A stretch of DNA of 64,000 nucleotides, from positions 62,016,793 to 62,080,792 of the forward strand of contig CM063501.1 in the NCBI GenBank assembly GCA_032207245.1, in the 5' to 3' direction. Both the position numbers and the translations under genes were made by a program. Source of the stretch: Pardosa pseudoannulata (lineage: Eukaryota; Arthropoda; Arachnida; Araneae; Lycosidae). Below the pieces are notes generated by a model, which was not told the origin of the DNA, did not search any database, and worked only from the letters and a program-made list of their open reading frames with translations. This document shows, piece by piece, positions 34,401-47,699 of this stretch (the stretch's first letter is position 1; the number at the start of each line of letters is the position of its first letter).

Positions 34401-35189
34401 TTAAGCTACACGTGTTCGCCGAGTGGTACTGTAAGAGTAACAGCTTTCCAGTCGTGTTCGACATTAAGCTAAATGTGTGCATTGCCATCTGCAGTGTAAA
34501 AAAATGATTAAAAAATAGTGGTCACCAGAAAAATATAAAACTTTATTTAGCCTGTTAATTTAGAGCCTGTCTTCTACAAATCTGCAGATTTTGTTGGCCT
34601 TTTTTATGGGAGTGGACAACATTATTCCGTATTAGGGGACAGCAAAATTGCATAAAATCCTTACTAGGTAACTGAACCCGAGCACAATATGCTAACCACT
34701 ACAAAAACTGGGACAGTATAAAATAAGTATCCTAGCATGGGGAAAATTATTATACTGATTTTTCTGGATATTATAGAATAGATTTGATTCATACTTGCTA
34801 TATTGGAATAAAGCCTAAGGCTAAATCGTGCTTGATTTGACCAAGTGGCATATAACAACAACATATTGGAATAACTGTGGTGTTGTCAAAGGATATCGTA
34901 ACTAGACAAATATTAACTCAAGGGTGGTACATTATTGCGGTCGACAGGACGTTTACGTCGCCTTCGTAAGTCATGAAGTCGATAGATAGTGGTAAAGTGT
35001 TATGAAATTTTCTTGCTAAATCTGTTAGATCGTAGTTTTAAAGTGATTTCTTACCTTAAAAGTAATGCAGTTCGGTATTCTATTCCAAAAATGATCGACT
35101 CTTACTCGATCGGGCGAGGTAATATTTGTAATAAGGCTATATATTTAAAAAAAATCAAATATTAACGCAGAAATCAGTATTGAAATATC
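34400..35189. other. Spacer of the large inverted repeat, right part
   Basis: No gene recognised. It contains the direct duplicate of the right-arm block at about 35013-35065. Confidence 0.4.
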
Positions 35190-37915
35190 TCATACTTACC
35201 TTTCGAAATATTGAAAGTTCTGAAACTGATCCAACCGAAAAGAGATTTGTTACATATGTGCATTTGAAGTAGACACATATACTAATAAATCTCCATTGGG
35301 TACACAATTGTGCAAGACATGTTTTCAAAAGCATCGAAATAAATCACACAGTAGCTCAGTTATAACAGAAAATTGTTTCAGTTCTCCTAAACATGAAATT
35401 GACAGACAAATAACATTAAATTTCTAAATGCATAAAAACTTTCAGGGTTATTACAACGAGTGAAATATAATCGAAAGTTATTGAAATTCCAATTTTCTAT
35501 TAAAAACATTTTGGCCCACACATATTAAGGATATGGAAGCTTTCAGATGACCCATCATTTCTAAAAATCCTACAATAAGCAAATAGGTCACCACCAACGG
35601 ATATCATTACTAATAAATGAAAATATATTATTTCAAAATAACGACACAATTCAAACAGCTGATTAAGGAAAGCAAATGATAATTTAAATTTGTACAGATA
35701 CCTTTTTACAAACGCACAAGAAATATAGCTACAGTAAAAAAGATAAATTGACAAAATATAATGTATATGAAGAAATTTTTTTGAAAATGTGCAATTCGTT
35801 ATTTATTACCAAATGTATGACTATAAATAAGGCTTAACACTGCCGAAATGTCATCAGTACACTTAAACAGCAGGTTTCGATCCGATTAGTGAAAAATTTA
35901 TTAAAGTTTTATCAAATTTTCTTGCTAAATCTGTTAGATAGTAGTTTTAAAGTGATTTCTTACCTTAAAAAATTTGGAATGCTCACTTTTGGCTCCATGC
36001 TGAAAATAAAATCTGGAGTGCTCTTTAAATTTTAAATGGATACTGTTTTATAGATTAGTGATTATTAAAAAAACAAAATGGCTAACACACTACGATTCAG
36101 ATCACGTTTGTTAACACAAATATAAACCTAGCAAGTCACAAAATAAAAAATCTAAGCTAATAGACAGAATAATAATCTTATTAAAAGCATTTATACTAAT
36201 TAAATATTTAAAATATTCTAACTGAAAACCTATTAATACATATTTATCTACAGAATACAAACATTTAACCTTGCAATACAGATAAAATGCATTGTCCTAT
36301 GAATACAAAATCCCTATTATAAGCAACTAGAATTATTTATATATCGCTGGAGATATTTATAAAATCTTCCAAAACACAAAGCATTTTAAAACTAAGTTTT
36401 TATGAAGGGAAAAGTGATTTCCATGAAGAATGTGCAGCGTTTCCAATCTCTTGGTGGAATTTAAGGAAATGACTTTCACACAAAATAACAATGTTAATAA
36501 ACCCACACTTTAATTTCTTTAATAAATTATTACTTGCATTAAAAAAAGATAAATATGCAGTAAATTAGTGTTCCCAGTGCCACATTGAAAACATTGCATA
36601 CTTACATAATGGCTTTTGTATTTTCAGTAAATTGAGCTCATTAAAATAAAGCCTTTACAAATGAGCGTGCCAGACTGCAAAAGCAAGAAAAAAAAATATT
36701 AAGAATATTTCATTCATAGACACTGGAGTACGAGTTGTTCTATTATACTAGTTTGGAAAAAAAATATAATGTACATGCTATTATGCATACAATTTTATGC
36801 ACATAACACCCGTTCAATTTTAATGGGACATTGAAATCTTTTAAAGGAAAAGTTTATGCAAAGTATTACAGTAAATAGTGGAATTGCTTTGTATTTTAGA
36901 ATCCAATTGAAAGCAGTTGAAGAAAATAAAATCTATTGAAACAAGTAAAACGTAGAAACTTGTAAAACGTTTTTAAAATGTCAAGTAATAATTTTGCTTC
37001 AAAATCCTCTTTGAGATCTATTAAAGTTCCATACATTAAGTCTGTAAATGAATTTTTAGATATCTCTAGATTTATATTTACGAAAAAAATTCTGATAGTG
37101 ACACCAAGCATATTGACAGTTATATTTACTTCCTATCAGTGTATAAGAGAATGAAGCAACTTTTTGCTTATTCATAGTGTTATCTTTTATATTAGAAAAA
37201 GCTCTATACAAATTTAAAGCTTGTATTTTCAGCACAAATACACAGAATATCTTTAGAATTATGAATGCATGAAATTTGGAGAAAAGTAAACATAAAAAAA
37301 GACATTTATAGGGAATATTAATTAATAAAAGGCCCCTATAAATGAAATTATTTTCATACATATAAAAATATTGAAGATACAGATTTCAAATTTTTCATCC
37401 ATGTTTATAACGAGCCGATTTAAACAATTCGATATTTTTAAAGTTAATATTCTCTTAAATTGATCCTGTCGTGCGATACCGGGCTAACAGTACAAGAATT
37501 TGTCAACTTTTTAAAAAGAATTAGGGTGTATTTACCTTGTTTACCGTGTGTATATCCGTTTGATACACGTCCATCAGAAATTTCGTGTATCAAAGTAAGA
37601 GAACCCCGTAGCTCTGTATGACACTCGACGAACTGATGACTGAAGAAAAAACCTGACTCTATACACTATCAAGAAACCGCATGATCATTAGATAATAAAA
37701 CACCAAATTAAACCTTCTTACAACTTCTTAAAGTCTATTTAAAACTGTTGATGCCACACTTTTCTGTACCATTTTCAGTTCATTCTGTAAGGTTGAGAAC
37801 AGATTTCAGAGTCGAGAGGTGTGGCAACAAATTAGTTGTCTTGAAATTACACTCAAGTATATTCTCCTTTTCAATAAAATTTAGAGTTAACCCAAATTAA
37901 AAAAAAGTGCAAAGC
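35190..37915. repeat. Large inverted repeat, right arm
   Basis: Counterpart of the left arm. The outer boundary is near the segment with GAGAGGTGTGGCAACAAATT and CTCCTTTTCAATAAAATTT. The arm lacks the MITE that interrupts the left arm at 29444-29686. A block CTTGCTAAATCTGTTAGATA (about 35929) also occurs as a direct duplicate in the spacer (about 35013). Confidence 0.8.
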
Positions 37916-37959
37916 ACATTAAAAAACCATTTTAACGTTATAAATATATTGAACAAAGG

Positions 37960-38130
37960 TCTGGTCTTACCATTATAACTAATGAGAGATTAACTACACA
38001 TTTAATTATAGCGAATTAGAGGTAATGGTAAAATCATTGTCGTTTCATGTAGATTAAATCTCTAGTTCATTTGCAAAGTATTTAATCTCCGATTACCTCT
38101 AATCGCTAATTAAGCAATGCAGCCTTTATT
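37960..38130. repeat. Short palindromic repeat next to the MITE
   Basis: TCTTACCATTATAACTAATG, then AGCGAATTAGAGGTAATGG and its inverse CGATTACCTCTAATCGC suggest a decayed fold-back MITE. Boundaries are unclear. Confidence 0.4.
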
Positions 38131-38160
38131 TGCAACACTCACTTTGAAGTAGAATCCTTA

Positions 38161-38295
38161 GGGCCGGTCTCACCAAAGTCGTTTAACGGCTAACTGTGAT
38201 TAACCCATGGCTCCAACCAATTGTGGAACTCAATTCTCCGCTTAAACAGAGATTAATCGCGGTTAACCGTTAAATGACTTTGGTGAGACCGACTC
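38161..38295. mobile_element. Harbinger-type MITE, monomeric, TSD TTA
   Basis: Ends GGGCCGGTCTCACCAAAGTC / GACTTTGGTGAGACCGACTC flanked by TTA. Same family as 29444-29686 but about half the length. Confidence 0.8.
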
Positions 38296-38299
38296 TTAG

Positions 38300-39469
38300 G
38301 ATTAAGGTTTAAACTTAAAATAAGAGTAAATTTAGAATTTTTTAATTAGTGGAGCCATAAAATTTTTCTTTTAATTTTCGAGTTCAAAGTCCTTTTTATT
38401 TTACAATTCTAACTTAATTTAATTTTGGTTGTTGGAAAACTTTTGAGTTATAATAGTGTTTTTGCAGTATATGGTACCAAAAAAGGGGTATTAATGGTGA
38501 AAATTTAAATTTACTGCAATTGATAAAAAAAATACTTTGTTGATTGTATAAATAACTTGTTTTGAAAAAGATTTTGTTTCCATAAATAAGGATATTAAAT
38601 GAAGGATACAATGCAAAAAATGATTTTATAGTATAAGCATGTATAGAATATTAATGTGATATATTTGAATTAAATAATATTTGAATAATGAATAATAATA
38701 TTTGAGTCCACGAAGATTTTGAAAGGAATAAAGAAAAAATGCATTTAAAGAGACTATATGAAAATTAAGTTGCAACATTAAGATCAAATAAAATTTTAGA
38801 AATGTAAGTTTCCAAAGTCTAGAAACTAAAATTGAGCTTCATATTCCTCGGATCTTATCACAAATTAAGGAAATAAAGAACAGTCGTGAAAGAAAAACTT
38901 ACCAATTCTCTTATCATATAGGACCTTACATTCCAAATTTTGCTAATTTAAATACACGTAAAGTTATAGAATTTCACAAGTGTAAAGTTTCAAATTTCAG
39001 TACTGAAAGACTTAAAAAAATAAGTTCATTCGAAGTTTTAGAAGGATTTTATCTGCTAGAATTAAAGAATTAGATAACACATACACAAATCTAGCAATTG
39101 CATTGAGAAGCCTGCTATACCTGTTTGTAACTGCAGTTTAATGTGCAATTTTCTTCTAGCTTGCTGAAACTGATAAATTCATATCTACACTTCTCTCGGA
39201 TACAAGAACGCTTTGGGAATATAATTTTACTGTGTATTGAAAATAATACTACAAACAGTTGAACTACGGTTAAATTATAGATGCCAAACATAGCAAAATA
39301 ATGCTATGAATACTTTTGTTCCTTATGTAATACATAGGGATAGAGATGTAAAAAACCGAAATTTCGGGAACTTTGGAAAGAAATCATTTTAACAATGTTT
39401 ATTTATTTTTTCAACAGTGGCTATTTCAGAACTAGTATATTATTTCTAAGAGATTTTTTTTACTTTTGG

Positions 39470-39470
<1 letters not shown>
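38300..39470. other. Non-coding, nothing recognised
   Basis: AT-rich sequence with no supported exon or element. Confidence 0.5.

Positions 39471-39471
<1 letters not shown>

Positions 39472-39518
<47 letters not shown>
39472..39518. repeat. (TA)n microsatellite
   Basis: Uninterrupted TA dinucleotide run. Confidence 0.95.
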
Positions 39519-39520
<2 letters not shown>

Positions 39521-39831
39521 AAATAATAGCAATGAGCATTTAAATGATTTAATAGTAGTACTTATGTAATTAATTACCCTGATAGTCTTATCAAACACGT
39601 AACTGGTTGCTTGAATTTTAATTGCTAATATAATAATTATATACATTATTTTTTATCAGTAGTTATTACGTAAATTTCTTTATGTTAAACTTTTCCCCCC
39701 TCCTTTTATAATATAAAAATAAATCATTAACTATAAAATAACAGTTTATTATTTTTGTAATGCATATATCATTTAAAGGTGTAATCAAATGATAACGTTG
39801 TATTTTGTGTCCAATTTCTACACACACACAC

Positions 39832-40268
<437 letters not shown>

Positions 40269-41263
40269 TTTTTATCCAAGAAAAATAATGATTTATGGGT
40301 TTTGTGACACTACAGATTATTGCCTAATATTTATCTAATAATAAAAATATTGGATATTTCTCAAAGGAAAAATATACTCATACTTTCATGCTAAACATGA
40401 TACCTTGCCAAATATAGTTAGTTATTCCCAATTATTCAATTTTTTGGCTGTCTGGCTTCCTTACACGTATATTCATTACAGTTGCCAGTTAACTATTAAT
40501 ATCAAATCATTTATGAAATGTAAAAATTGTCTTGTGCGGTTAGGATAAAAGTAAACAAAATACTTCAAAATTCCCATGTTTTGAAAATTTTCAAAATTCC
40601 CTTCACAAAAAACCCGGTTTTTTTCCATTGCTCACAACTCTACATAGAGATAATGTTGGTCATTTTTTATTTTGTAAGTGCATTCTGAATATATGCTACA
40701 GGGATAAAACTTATGCATAATTTTTCCACTATATTTAGTAATAGGGGCGCAAGCCAGTTTTTGCCATGGGCGATAAAGAACCTAATTCCGGCCCTGTCCA
40801 ACTGTGATATCTGATGAGTGTAGTACTAAAGGAAAGAAATTCTCCTTGTATATTAGTCCTTGTAATTAACAAAACAGCTCACTTGTCATATGAACTTCAT
40901 GAACTACAGTACAATGCTTCTCCTGTGAGGACAGGTTTATTGTATTACCCCCTTAATAATTTCATTTTTCTTTTTTCCCGAATTCAATTAAAAAAATGTC
41001 ACATTTTTTATTGCATTTTCTTTTTTTTTCATTTTACATTTGTAAGCTGGAAATTGCTATTAAAAGTAATATTTCTAATTATTTTAAGCATGTATAACAA
41101 CTTTTTTACAGGAAATAAAATGTTTTCCCTGGAAGTTGTCTTTTCTCTCTCATGTACGCCAGACAGGGAAGTTACATTTACAGTTGTGCAAAAAATACAA
41201 ATATTTTCGATTACAATTACTCCACAATTATTTTCGAATGCAAATACAAGTACATTTACTTAA

Positions 41264-41771
<508 letters not shown>

Positions 41772-43079
41772 TTAATATTTGGCAGAACTGAATTAGAGAA
41801 ACTTAAGTGATTTATGAATTTAAATGTTTTTATAGTCTAGACTTCAGTCATCTCTCCTGTATTTTGGTTTGCTCTTTATAGTTTTTTTTCAGTTTATTTA
41901 TGATTGCAGATATTTGTGAGTTCATGGCATACACAGCATTTGTTTTCGCAGACCTCGCTTATCATACTTGCCTTTTAATCTTGTTTTCTATTTCTTCAGA
42001 AGTAATCTCCAGCAAGGAGCTGATTTAAGAAAAAAAAATAATAATTTGCTGCACAATACCATAGAAAATCTGCATTTGTAAAATTATATTAGCTGCATTA
42101 GCACCAAATAAAAGCTATGTGCTGATCAAGGTATTTTCATTCAACACAAAAATTTGAGTTTGTACATACTATTTCCCCGAAAATGTCCTTCTTTATCGTA
42201 GTACTGTCCTCAAATTGCTGCTCAACAATGAAAACAGCCGCCCGGATTGTATACTGTGCTTCCATCCATTCAGTTCCTGAGAAACGCTTAGATGCATTTG
42301 TTTCCTTTCAAAGGAAGTAATGTTGACCACCTATATGGTACTCCCATTATAAAAGGTCAACACACTCTGCGGCATTGTAGAGGCCAATGTTAATTAAGAA
42401 AAAAAATAAGTAAAAATATTTAAGTCGTTTTTTGTTAGTCACACAATTTCTATGGATAAACCTTCACCCGTTTCTTTCTTTCGTATTGACATAATCACTG
42501 AAGCTATCTTCAATCGTGAATTTCTTTATAGAATTAATAAAGGCATATCGTATTACGTGATTCTTTTCGTCTTTAGTGAGATGCGTTAGACGCGCAATCA
42601 AATAGAATAGAGAAATATTCCGTATCTCTTAAATTCTACATAATATGCGATTTCAAGTTTGTTGCTATTAAATCAAAGAATAAAGTTTGTATTTTTAAGG
42701 AAAACTAATAGAGAAATTTAAAATTCAGAAATTGAATTGTTCGCTGAAGAAACTAAAATAATAGATTTTAATTAAGAAATTATTAGGAAATTGTTGAGAA
42801 TACACAATAAATTTTCAAAGACTATCTGGGATTATTTTTATTTTCTACATTATTTTAACTATTAGTTTTTATTTATTGTTTTAATTTAGTGAGATAATTT
42901 CTTTTGATGCTGGATGTAATGAAATTTTATGTTTTATTATAATACAATTAGTATTTATATATATTCTAGTCAAATCACAACAGACGGCTGCTTTAAACTC
43001 TGATGGTTAACCCCATTTTCGGATTAACTACAAATTGCCTCCTATTAGGCGGAAATCCATGGAAAACCTGCTCCCAGAC

Positions 43080-43390
43080 AGCAAAATTAGTTTGCAGCAA
43101 ACTTGCATTGCAAGCCTGCAAATTTGCAGCAAGTTCAGCATGACAAGTCTGCAAGTTTGAAACAAAACTGCAGCAAGTCTAAGAATTTTCGCTTGCTTCA
43201 AGGTTGTTGTCATGACAAGGTTGCCTGTTTTGCAGCAAAATAATGTTGCAAAGGAGTGGTCGCTTTATGTTCCGTCTAACTTACAGGAGATTTGCTACAA
43301 GTTTGTCGAGTCAAATTTGTTAAGATATTATTCAGAAAAATTCAAACTTGCTGCAAGTATGCATGTTATCTGGGCTTTTACTGTATACAG
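43080..43390. repeat. Short-motif repeat cluster
   Basis: TTGCAGCAA/TGCAAGT words recur in both orientations (for example GTTTGCAGCAAACTTGC, TTTGCAGCAAGTT, AACTTGCTGCAAGT), giving many small potential stems. Probably a decayed MITE; the small open frames here are shadows. Confidence 0.4.
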
Positions 43391-43797
43391 TTAACTCCAA
43401 AATTGAGTATGCATTTTCTCAACGAATTTAAAGTAGTAAAATTCCTTTTCAAAGTAAATTAGTAGTTTCAGTTGAAACTCTTTTAGGTAATAATGTATAC
43501 GTTTTTCTTAAGTGTTATTAAGTATATAGATAAGAAAATTTAATAAATTTAAAACATTCCTCATGATAATTTGTAGAATATTTAGAAACTAATTTAAGAA
43601 CAGTCATCACAAACTAAATTTACAATTGTGAGTATAATATAAATCCAAAAGTAATCCAGACATTAGGAAATTCTGTGGTGGATATTGGGATGGAATACAC
43701 TTGTGCCCCTTCTAGACAACTATTTTGAACGCTCTACTTACATTGTTAATACCACTATGCAACTTCTAAACTAGATTAATAATGTAGAACTATTTAA

Positions 43798-44031
43798 CGC
43801 TTTCGTGGGCCATTTATTTCTCACTCCAAGTTTCCAAACTTTCAAAACAGAGCTGCTAATTTTATTCAATCGATCGAACAATTGGTGACAGCGCAAAACA
43901 TAAGAGGGAATCAGTCTTCCCGTCGTTTCAATAACAAGACCAATGTATTAGAATGGGTTTTGCGCTTCCCACAGGTGTATTTTGTAAGATCGTGTAGATG
44001 GGAAGTAATCTTCCCACTGCCCATGAAAAGG
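43798..44031. mobile_element. TTAA-flanked MITE (piggyBac-like), 234 bp
   Basis: TTAA duplications at 43794-43797 and 44032-44035 flank CGCTTTCGTGGGCCAT and the near complement GCCCATGAAAAGG. The interior has GGGAATCAGTCTTCCC and GGGAAGTAATCTTCCC stem-loops. Confidence 0.55.
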
Positions 44032-44039
44032 TTAATGAT

Positions 44040-46170
44040 AAATAAATAGATGAAAATTTTGAGAAAGACTGAAACGTTTTTATTTAAACATTAAATTTGA
44101 AGAAGTAAGATACATGTGACTTATCAATCGGATAAAATAGATGTTCAAAGAATTTTAATGGCCTGATTATATTCACAGTTTGCGTCACATTAAGTTATCT
44201 GCAGTAGGAAATTGTTTTCTCTTTACTTGCAACGGTCTCGCGTTCCCATCGGTTTGAGAAAGTTTCGGCAGAAATTAATAAATAGGATATATGAAAAATC
44301 AGTTTTTTCTTTCTTATATTCGGATCGAATTGTCATCGTTTGAATAGCGGTTGAGAGTCTTTAGCAAGAATTCAGCGCCCCTACGACTGATGCCACCTTC
44401 GCCACGCCTTAGTTACGTCCCTGATGATGATTATTTTCAAAGCCTTCAGAAACTTGTTTCTGATGTTCGTTAAAAGCCATACATCTTTGTTTTTCAGGAT
44501 AAACATTTCGCAGATGCTTCTGCAAATGATACTAATTCATTGCCTTAATAGATAACCTTTGTTACAAAATAAAAACAAATAGTTGCAAGCAGGGACCGAC
44601 TTATAGAAATGGGCCACCTTCACTCTGCTGTACACAGGTGGTGGCTACGGGGTGATTGTTTTATGTAGTGATGCTTAAACTATGGCCTGCAGAGCCTTTA
44701 ATTTTGACTCACGAATGTAGTTAGTAAAATCAGATTAGTTTAAAATAAATTGAAAAATTATGAAATAAGTAAAATTGTAAAAAAAGTTACAAAAAAAAAA
44801 AACAAAACATGGTAGGTAAAGAGCATATTAGAATTTTGTAAATCCTTACCCGAGGAATTTTCCTGCCTGAAACAGAATGTAGCTACGTATTCTACATTTT
44901 TTGCCAGCACTTACGTTTGTGAACAAGCTCTCTGATACTGAATAAGTCAAAAACTAAAAGAAGAAATCCTCGATGATTTAAAGTGAATTTTAGGCATACG
45001 CATTATATTTTTCACTTGAAATAGCAGTTAATTTGGGGGTCCCGTTTGTCCTTTCGGAAATCAGGCCCTGGTTGCGAGTTCGAAGGCAATTCCGAACGTC
45101 AAGTACAGGCACTGTATTGATGGGCATTTCTTTTCGTTAACCAATAACGTTTTGGGCAGAAAAATTTGGTTAGAGAAGAATAACTATTTCTCAAAATTCA
45201 TAGTTAATGATAAATATTAATTTCTGCATGCCCTTAGACCACTGTCCAAATAAACAATGAAAGTAAATCGAAGCTGATGGAAAAAAACAGAAGACTACGG
45301 AAACCAACACAAAAACGCGGATAAAATGAAAATTTCAAACTGAAAGGAGGCCAATGTATGGCACTGTGATTAATAACGGTAAAGGGAATTATTAATATAC
45401 TGGGAACAACTCTTTTGAATAAAAGAAAAAATTCCTAAATTTTGAAATTCGAATTTTTTTTTTGGTTGATACGCCCTTTAACGATGCACGTATGTGTTAA
45501 ATGAAGAAAAACAGTAAAACTTCACGAAACCCCAAGTTTCTTAGCAAAAAGACACATTGTCATTTATTCAACTGTAGTCAGAGTGAAACTGATTACTTAA
45601 ACTGGAAAGAATCAGAATATTCAAAAGGGAAACTCCTTTTATCTAATTACGTAAAAAATTACTACCTATTTGAGTAAATACCCATTTAAAAAAAATTTTC
45701 ATAAAATTTATGTTGAATGCACGTATTTACAACATCCAGGCATGTATTAATCACAGCATTTAAACTTCGCAGACTTTACAGAATTATACGACAAAACAAA
45801 ATAATTAGGGGCCTATAAAAATATAAGGAAATAACTACAGATAAAATGTTTGTGTTTCACTACATCTTTCCACCTAAGAGTAGATTATTTGATAACATCT
45901 CCAACATTGCTTTTCAATGAATGGATACAACTACTTCCATACATTACAATGGAATATTTTATGAGTAAATAACTCATCAGAGTATTCAAGTATCATAAAT
46001 CTTAAGACTTTTAACTTTGTTGCTCTTATAGTGATAGCTTTTCTTTCCTAATTATATACAGTAGATTTACTTAGTATGATACAAGTCACTTAATGTTAAG
46101 ATATCAATATTGATTATGCCATCTTAGAGTTCCACCTCTAATGTTTAGCCATGGCACAGGCCTGACTATA
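44040..46170. other. Non-coding, nothing recognised
   Basis: No supported exon. Scattered A runs and one GC-rich patch at 44580-44700. Confidence 0.45.
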
Positions 46171-46176
46171 TAATAT

Positions 46177-47094
46177 TGTAACGGCGTGTCGACATCAAAG
46201 AACTTTGCTTTAAGAGGTGGACTTAAAATATGGATACAAAAGGATTGTTTTCCCAGGCACCAAGATGTCTACACTGTTGTGCCCTATAGTAAAGGAACAA
46301 AATACCAGACACCCAGACACTGACAGCCAAAAATATGATCATTGCAACGACAAAGGAATTGCCGCTAAGAATTCCAGGGACCCCTGGCTTTGCGGCCGAT
46401 GATTGTTTAACCCGGACCAATCCAGTAGGTCGAAGGTGAGGTCATCGCTAGGTGATCCAATAATGAAATTGTGGGTGAGGCCCCTCCCCTAGAAAGAGAC
46501 GAGCGAAGATCTGTTTTTTTTTTTTTTAGAGAAGTTAGTTAGCTAGCAACCAGAGGTCGCTTTGACTAGTCTCTCTACCTGTTTTTTTTTGCTATAATCC
46601 CACCTTGGGATCTTTTCTTTAAGGAATAGCCCGCATCGGCTAACTCGGAGGTCGCCTCGACCAGTCTCTCCACCGGAGAGTTTTATTTAGCGAAATCCCA
46701 TATTGGGATATATCTCTTGCTGAGACTGAAGCGATACCCTGTGTATTGGGTTTCCTTTTCTAATATAATCCTCTCCAGGATTGTTTGCATTTCCTTTTGA
46801 ACTCTAACTGTGCTTAGATATCCTACCAGTACTTCAGAGAACTTTCGCGAGAGCTACGAATTGTTTCTTCCGTCTAATCATCCATATTTCGGCAAAGACT
46901 GAATTTAGTTTAGGTACCCGTCTCTACTCAGGCCTACGTGTACTAATCACTTACCTGTGATAGGAAATTGTTTTTTTTTTTTTTGTGTAGATATGAAATG
47001 ATGTATATAGCAGCATTGTAAATAAATTCATTAATCAAGATACACCTGATGATTCTTCCTTGTGTCACCTAAAACAGGGACCGGATACGTTACA
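46177..47094 (+). mobile_element. Solo LTR, 918 bp, Gypsy-type
   Basis: Begins TGTAACGGCGTGTCGACATC and ends GGATACGTTACA, giving TGTAACG...CGTTACA inverted termini. Flanked by ATAT on both sides. An AATAAA lies near 47021 and a T-rich tract at about 46971. Internal near-repeats GGTCGCTTTGACTAGTCTCT and GGTCGCCTCGACCAGTCTCT are seen. No internal retroelement domains follow, so it is a recombined solo LTR. The 61- and 65-codon frames in it are shadows. Confidence 0.85.
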
Positions 47095-47099
47095 ATATA

Positions 47100-47383
47100 T
47101 AAAAAACTAAACTCCTCGGCGCAACAGCCCCTAGGGAGCCAGGGCCTACGGTGCCAATCTCAGTTTACGTGACCAAGGGCCATGGGGTGCGAAGCATATG
47201 TATTACAAGGTGGTCAATCTTACGCGGAACCCACAGTGTTTAATTTTCAAACACGCTTGGTCCTCAGTTCATCTACCCACTGAAGGGATGAAAGACTGAG
47301 TCCACTTTGCCCACCTCTTTGCCGAACCTCAGACCTTTCTCGTGGGAGCACGAAGCGCTATCCCAACGCCACTGGGCTTCATA
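47100..47383 (-). mobile_element. SINE of a second family
   Basis: On the minus strand the head reads CCCAGTGGCGTTGGGATAGC (A-box-like), followed by GGTCTGAGGTTCGGC (B-box-like), then a GC-rich body ending near CTGTTGCGCCGAGGAG. It is far more GC-rich than its surroundings and directly follows the solo LTR at 46177-47094. Confidence 0.55.
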
Positions 47384-47397
47384 ATATAATATATATG

Positions 47398-47600
47398 TCA
47401 GGTTTAAAAATGGGGGTTAAGAATTAAGCGAGTTATAATTAAAAATAGTTAGAACTCATCAACGATAAGGTAATAGGAAAAAGACACACCCTCGAGAGGA
47501 ATTACACAGAGCGAAGAAGCCGACGCGGAAGTACACATAGGAATTTTGCTTAGGCAACACCAAAAGAGTCAGTTCTGAGTGGGAACTCGGGCTGATAACA
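47398..47600. repeat. Interspersed repeat, second copy
   Basis: Diverged match to 8829-9030: GTCAGGTTTAAAAATGGG, then GCTTAGGCAACACCAAAAG and CTGAGTGGGAAC. The element class is not determined. Confidence 0.55.
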
Positions 47601-47699
47601 TCATCCGCGCTTGTCATGGCAACGTATGAGAACAAAGGATTTCTAAATGGCATAGCTATGGATAGAAGGTTATAAAGAAGTTTTTATATATGAAATGAC

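Noticed and set aside
40814..41263. A 149-codon plus-strand frame
   Set aside because: Low-complexity hydrophobic translation of T-rich DNA ending at a MITE boundary; no domain or splice evidence.
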